Positions 4,659 through 6,280 of a stretch of 6,280 nucleotides of DNA are shown here, in pieces (positions within the stretch are counted from its first letter, which is position 1; every line of letters starts with the position of its first letter). The translations under genes were made by a program, and so were the position numbers. The stretch comes from an uncultured Atopobium sp. Lineage in GTDB: Bacteria > Actinomycetota > Coriobacteriia > Coriobacteriales > Atopobiaceae. The notes under the pieces are model-generated. The model saw only the letters and a list, made by a program, of their open reading frames with translations. It was not told the DNA's origin and searched no databases. The stretch lies in assembly GCA_938041635.1 (NCBI GenBank), contig CALIAD010000001.1:1-6280 (forward strand). Reading direction: 5' to 3'.

Positions 4659-6280
4659 CTAATTATTTGCAGGGTCTACGGGAGTTTCGGCATCCAGCTT
4701 CTTCTCTACCGACAAAGAAACCGCTGGTCCAAATACCTTTTCAAGCATGTCTGCCACGCTGTTGAGCTCTGGTGGAAGCGCTGAACGAGCAGCAATATCC
4801 TCTGGTGAAGCTGGTGCTGGAGCAGGCTTTGGAGCCGGAACTGGTTCGGGTTCAGGCGCTGCAGGTGCAGGCGCTGGTGCGGGTGCAGGTGCAGGTGCTG
4901 GTGCGGGCGCAACTGGAGCTGTAGGCGCAGCCGCAGGTGCAACTGGAGCCGCGGATGCTGGCGTAGGCGCGACTGGAGCTGAAACGACATCTTCAGCGGA
5001 ATCATCCAAAACTGCAGCTACATCGTCATCGCTGTAAGGTACCTGATCGTAGTCAGGAGTCTCAACGGAAGCTCCGCCAGACGCAGGCTCATCCCAAGGC
5101 ATCGGATATGACACCTCTGGCGCTGGTGCAACGGGAGCTGCAGGTGCTGGAGCAGGCGCAGGTACCTGAGCGGGAACAGCGGTAGGAGCGGGCTGCACAA
5201 CTGGCTCAGGAGCTGGTGCGACGGGCGCAGCAGGAGCCACTGGAATTGCGGGCGCGGGTGCAGGAGCCGGAGCCGGCACCTGAGCTGCACGTTTTTCTCG
5301 AGAGATTGCCGTTGCGGCAAGGCTCGACTCAACATATTTGATGCGTCGCGGTCCCATAACCTGGGCAACGCACTCTTTTACAAACTCGGAAACTGCAGGC
5401 GCACTGAGCATCCTCATGGCAAACGAGGAGCCCTTGGGCAGCGTAACTACCAGCTCAGAGCCGTCGTCGGACTCAAGCGTTGAGCTGACCAGCAGTGCTG
5501 CATGAGCGGCGTTCTTAGACGCACAAACCTTGCCGACTTCTTTCCACTGTCTGACGAGAAGTGCGTCTGCCTGGTCAACTTCCTTTGGAGCAGGCGCAGG
5601 TGCCGGTGCGGGAGCCGGCGTAGGTGCTGCGGCTGGAACAGGCGTTGGTGCAGCTACAGGAGCTGGCGCGGCTGCGGGCGCTGGTGCAGGAGCTGGAGCT
5701 GGCGCTGGAGTTGCAACTGGAGCGGAAGCCGCCGCTGGTGCGGGTGCAGGGACGGGAGCCGGCGCGGCAACAGGAGCTGGCTGCGGCGCCGGAGCCGAGA
5801 CAGGTGCGGGAGCTGCGAGTTTCTCGCCAGCAGGAACAGCAACAACACCGTTTGCAAGCTGCTGCTCAAGAACTGCTACCCTATCAGCCAGTGCTTCCAA
5901 TGAAAGCTCCGTGTTAGGACGCGCCAGCTTAGTGAATGCAACCTCCAGGACAAGTCGCTGGTTAACGGCGGTACGCATCTGATTTGCAGCGTCGCCCAGA
6001 ACAGTCAGGACTCTGGAGAGCCTATCAACCGAACCAAATGCCTGAGCTTCTTTGGTAAGCTGCTCGGTCGAAGCGGTGGAATTTGCCAGCGCAGGAGAAT
6101 CAACGCCTACAGCTGCGGCAATGTAGAGATCCCTTACGTGAACGGCAAGCTCACGCGTGAACTGCAGCAGATCTTTGCCACCTTCAAACAGCGTATTTAC
6201 CGTGGTAAAAAGCGAAGAAATGTCGCGCTGAGCCAGAGCCATCGCAGCATTGTTAATAAGAGAGCCGGACGACTGACCCA
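4659..6280 (-). CDS. dnaX: DNA polymerase III subunits gamma/tau, 5'-truncated by the window edge
   Basis: The C-terminal part of the clamp-loader subunit that hydrolyses ATP and, as tau, holds polymerase and helicase in the replisome. The reading frame stays open from the stop at 4659 to the right edge (GQSSGSLINNAA precedes the first Met at 6242), so the ATPase domain is outside. Numbering from that Met, 1-108 is the domain III collar with RDISSLFTTVNTLFEGGKD and RLVLEVAFTKLARP. A short coiled coil-like helix follows at 112-131. Pro/Ala linker 1 spans 142-219. Residues 223-305 form a globular segment (WKEVGKVCASKNAAHAALL ... MRMLSAPAVSEFVKECVAQVMG) that resembles the C-terminal tau domain of Gram-positive DnaX. 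Pro/Ala linker 2 spans 323-375, an acidic patch 379-420, linker 3 421-480, and a tail 481-527 with ADMLEKVFGPAVSLSVE. The linkers are exceptionally long. Identity is supported by domain III plus ybaB-recR downstream. Confidence 0.9.
   Translation of the reverse strand, partial: GQSSGSLINNAAMALAQRDISSLFTTVNTLFEGGKDLLQFTRELAVHVRDLYIAAAVGVDSPALANSTASTEQLTKEAQAFGSVDRLSRVLTVLGDAANQMRTAVNQRLVLEVAFTKLARPNTELSLEALADRVAVLEQQLANGVVAVPAGEKLAAPAPVSAPAPQPAPVAAPAPVPAPAPAAASAPVATPAPAPAPAPAPAAAPAPVAAPTPVPAAAPTPAPAPAPAPAPKEVDQADALLVRQWKEVGKVCASKNAAHAALLVSSTLESDDGSELVVTLPKGSSFAMRMLSAPAVSEFVKECVAQVMGPRRIKYVESSLAATAISREKRAAQVPAPAPAPAPAIPVAPAAPVAPAPEPVVQPAPTAVPAQVPAPAPAPAAPVAPAPEVSYPMPWDEPASGGASVETPDYDQVPYSDDDVAAVLDDSAEDVVSAPVAPTPASAAPVAPAAAPTAPVAPAPAPAPAPAPAPAPAAPEPEPVPAPKPAPAPASPEDIAARSALPPELNSVADMLEKVFGPAVSLSVEKKLDAETPVDPANN
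4803..4982 (-). repeat. Pro/Ala-coding low-complexity tract 3 of dnaX
   Basis: Degenerate GCN-CCN hexanucleotide repeats coding PAPAPA-type sequence, with EPEPVPAPKPAPAPA near its end (463-477). It forms an extended, probably disordered linker before the C-terminal tail of tau. Confidence 0.85.
5118..5276 (-). repeat. Pro/Ala-coding low-complexity tract 2 of dnaX
   Basis: Degenerate repeats coding PAPAPAPAPAIPVAPAAPVA-type sequence (323-375), interrupted by PEPVVQP. It joins the globular tau segment to the acidic patch. Confidence 0.85.
5586..5819 (-). repeat. Pro/Ala-coding low-complexity tract 1 of dnaX
   Basis: The longest of the three tracts, about 78 codons of nearly pure Ala and Pro with a few Val, Thr, Ser and Gln (142-219). 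It joins domain III to the tau-specific globular segment. Synonymous third positions vary, so the repeat is kept at protein level more than at DNA level. Confidence 0.85.

Noticed and set aside
5283..5300. Possible dnaX frameshift site for making gamma (GAA AAA CGT, minus strand)
   Set aside because: It is not an A-AAA-AAG type slippery heptamer in the right frame, lies well after the usual position, and no stimulating structure was seen. The visible part of dnaX offers no convincing site.
4747..5982. Plus-strand open frames coding Gly/Ala-rich proteins opposite dnaX
   Set aside because: They are the complement of the Pro/Ala-coding repeats; GCN-CCN DNA stays open on the other strand. No ribosome site or conserved motif supports them.

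Overview
The window reads as part of an actinobacterial chromosome of moderate G+C. My best guess is the Coriobacteriia (Atopobium/Olsenella-like). That guess rests on the dnaX-ybaB-recR gene order, the Pro/Ala-rich tau linkers and A+T-rich gaps between genes of balanced composition; a tree was not made. Every gene supported here lies on the minus strand, so transcription runs from high to low coordinates.

Right half (2925-6280): the replication/repair cluster dnaX (cut by the right edge) -> ybaB/ebfC -> recR -> a small gene for a single-pass membrane protein. Spacing is 106, 3 and 2 bases, so the last three genes are probably translated from one message. DnaX builds the clamp loader, YbaB is a small nucleoid-associated DNA-binding protein, and RecR works with RecF/RecO at gapped DNA. 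The membrane protein is not recognised. The dnaX-ybaB gap holds an exact 11-bp tandem repeat and an 8-bp stem-loop.

Centre (2649-2811): a self-contained tRNA-Asp(GUC) unit with a clear sigma-70-type promoter, an encoded CCA end and an intrinsic terminator.

Left half (1-2551): a HAD-IB family phosphatase, then an Rrf2-family regulator with four cysteines placed like an Fe-S ligand set, then 19 bases later a MutY-type adenine glycosylase homologue. This MutY lacks the Fe-S cysteines, lacks the usual C-terminal NUDIX-like domain and has Glu where the catalytic Asp normally sits. Just after it, at the left edge, lies a 19-bp palindrome matching the classical Fur box at 16 positions, probably controlling a gene outside the window.

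No complete new system, mobile element or CRISPR array is visible. The most interesting points are the unusual MutY beside an Fe-S-type regulator and an iron box, and the architecture of the DnaX C-terminal half.
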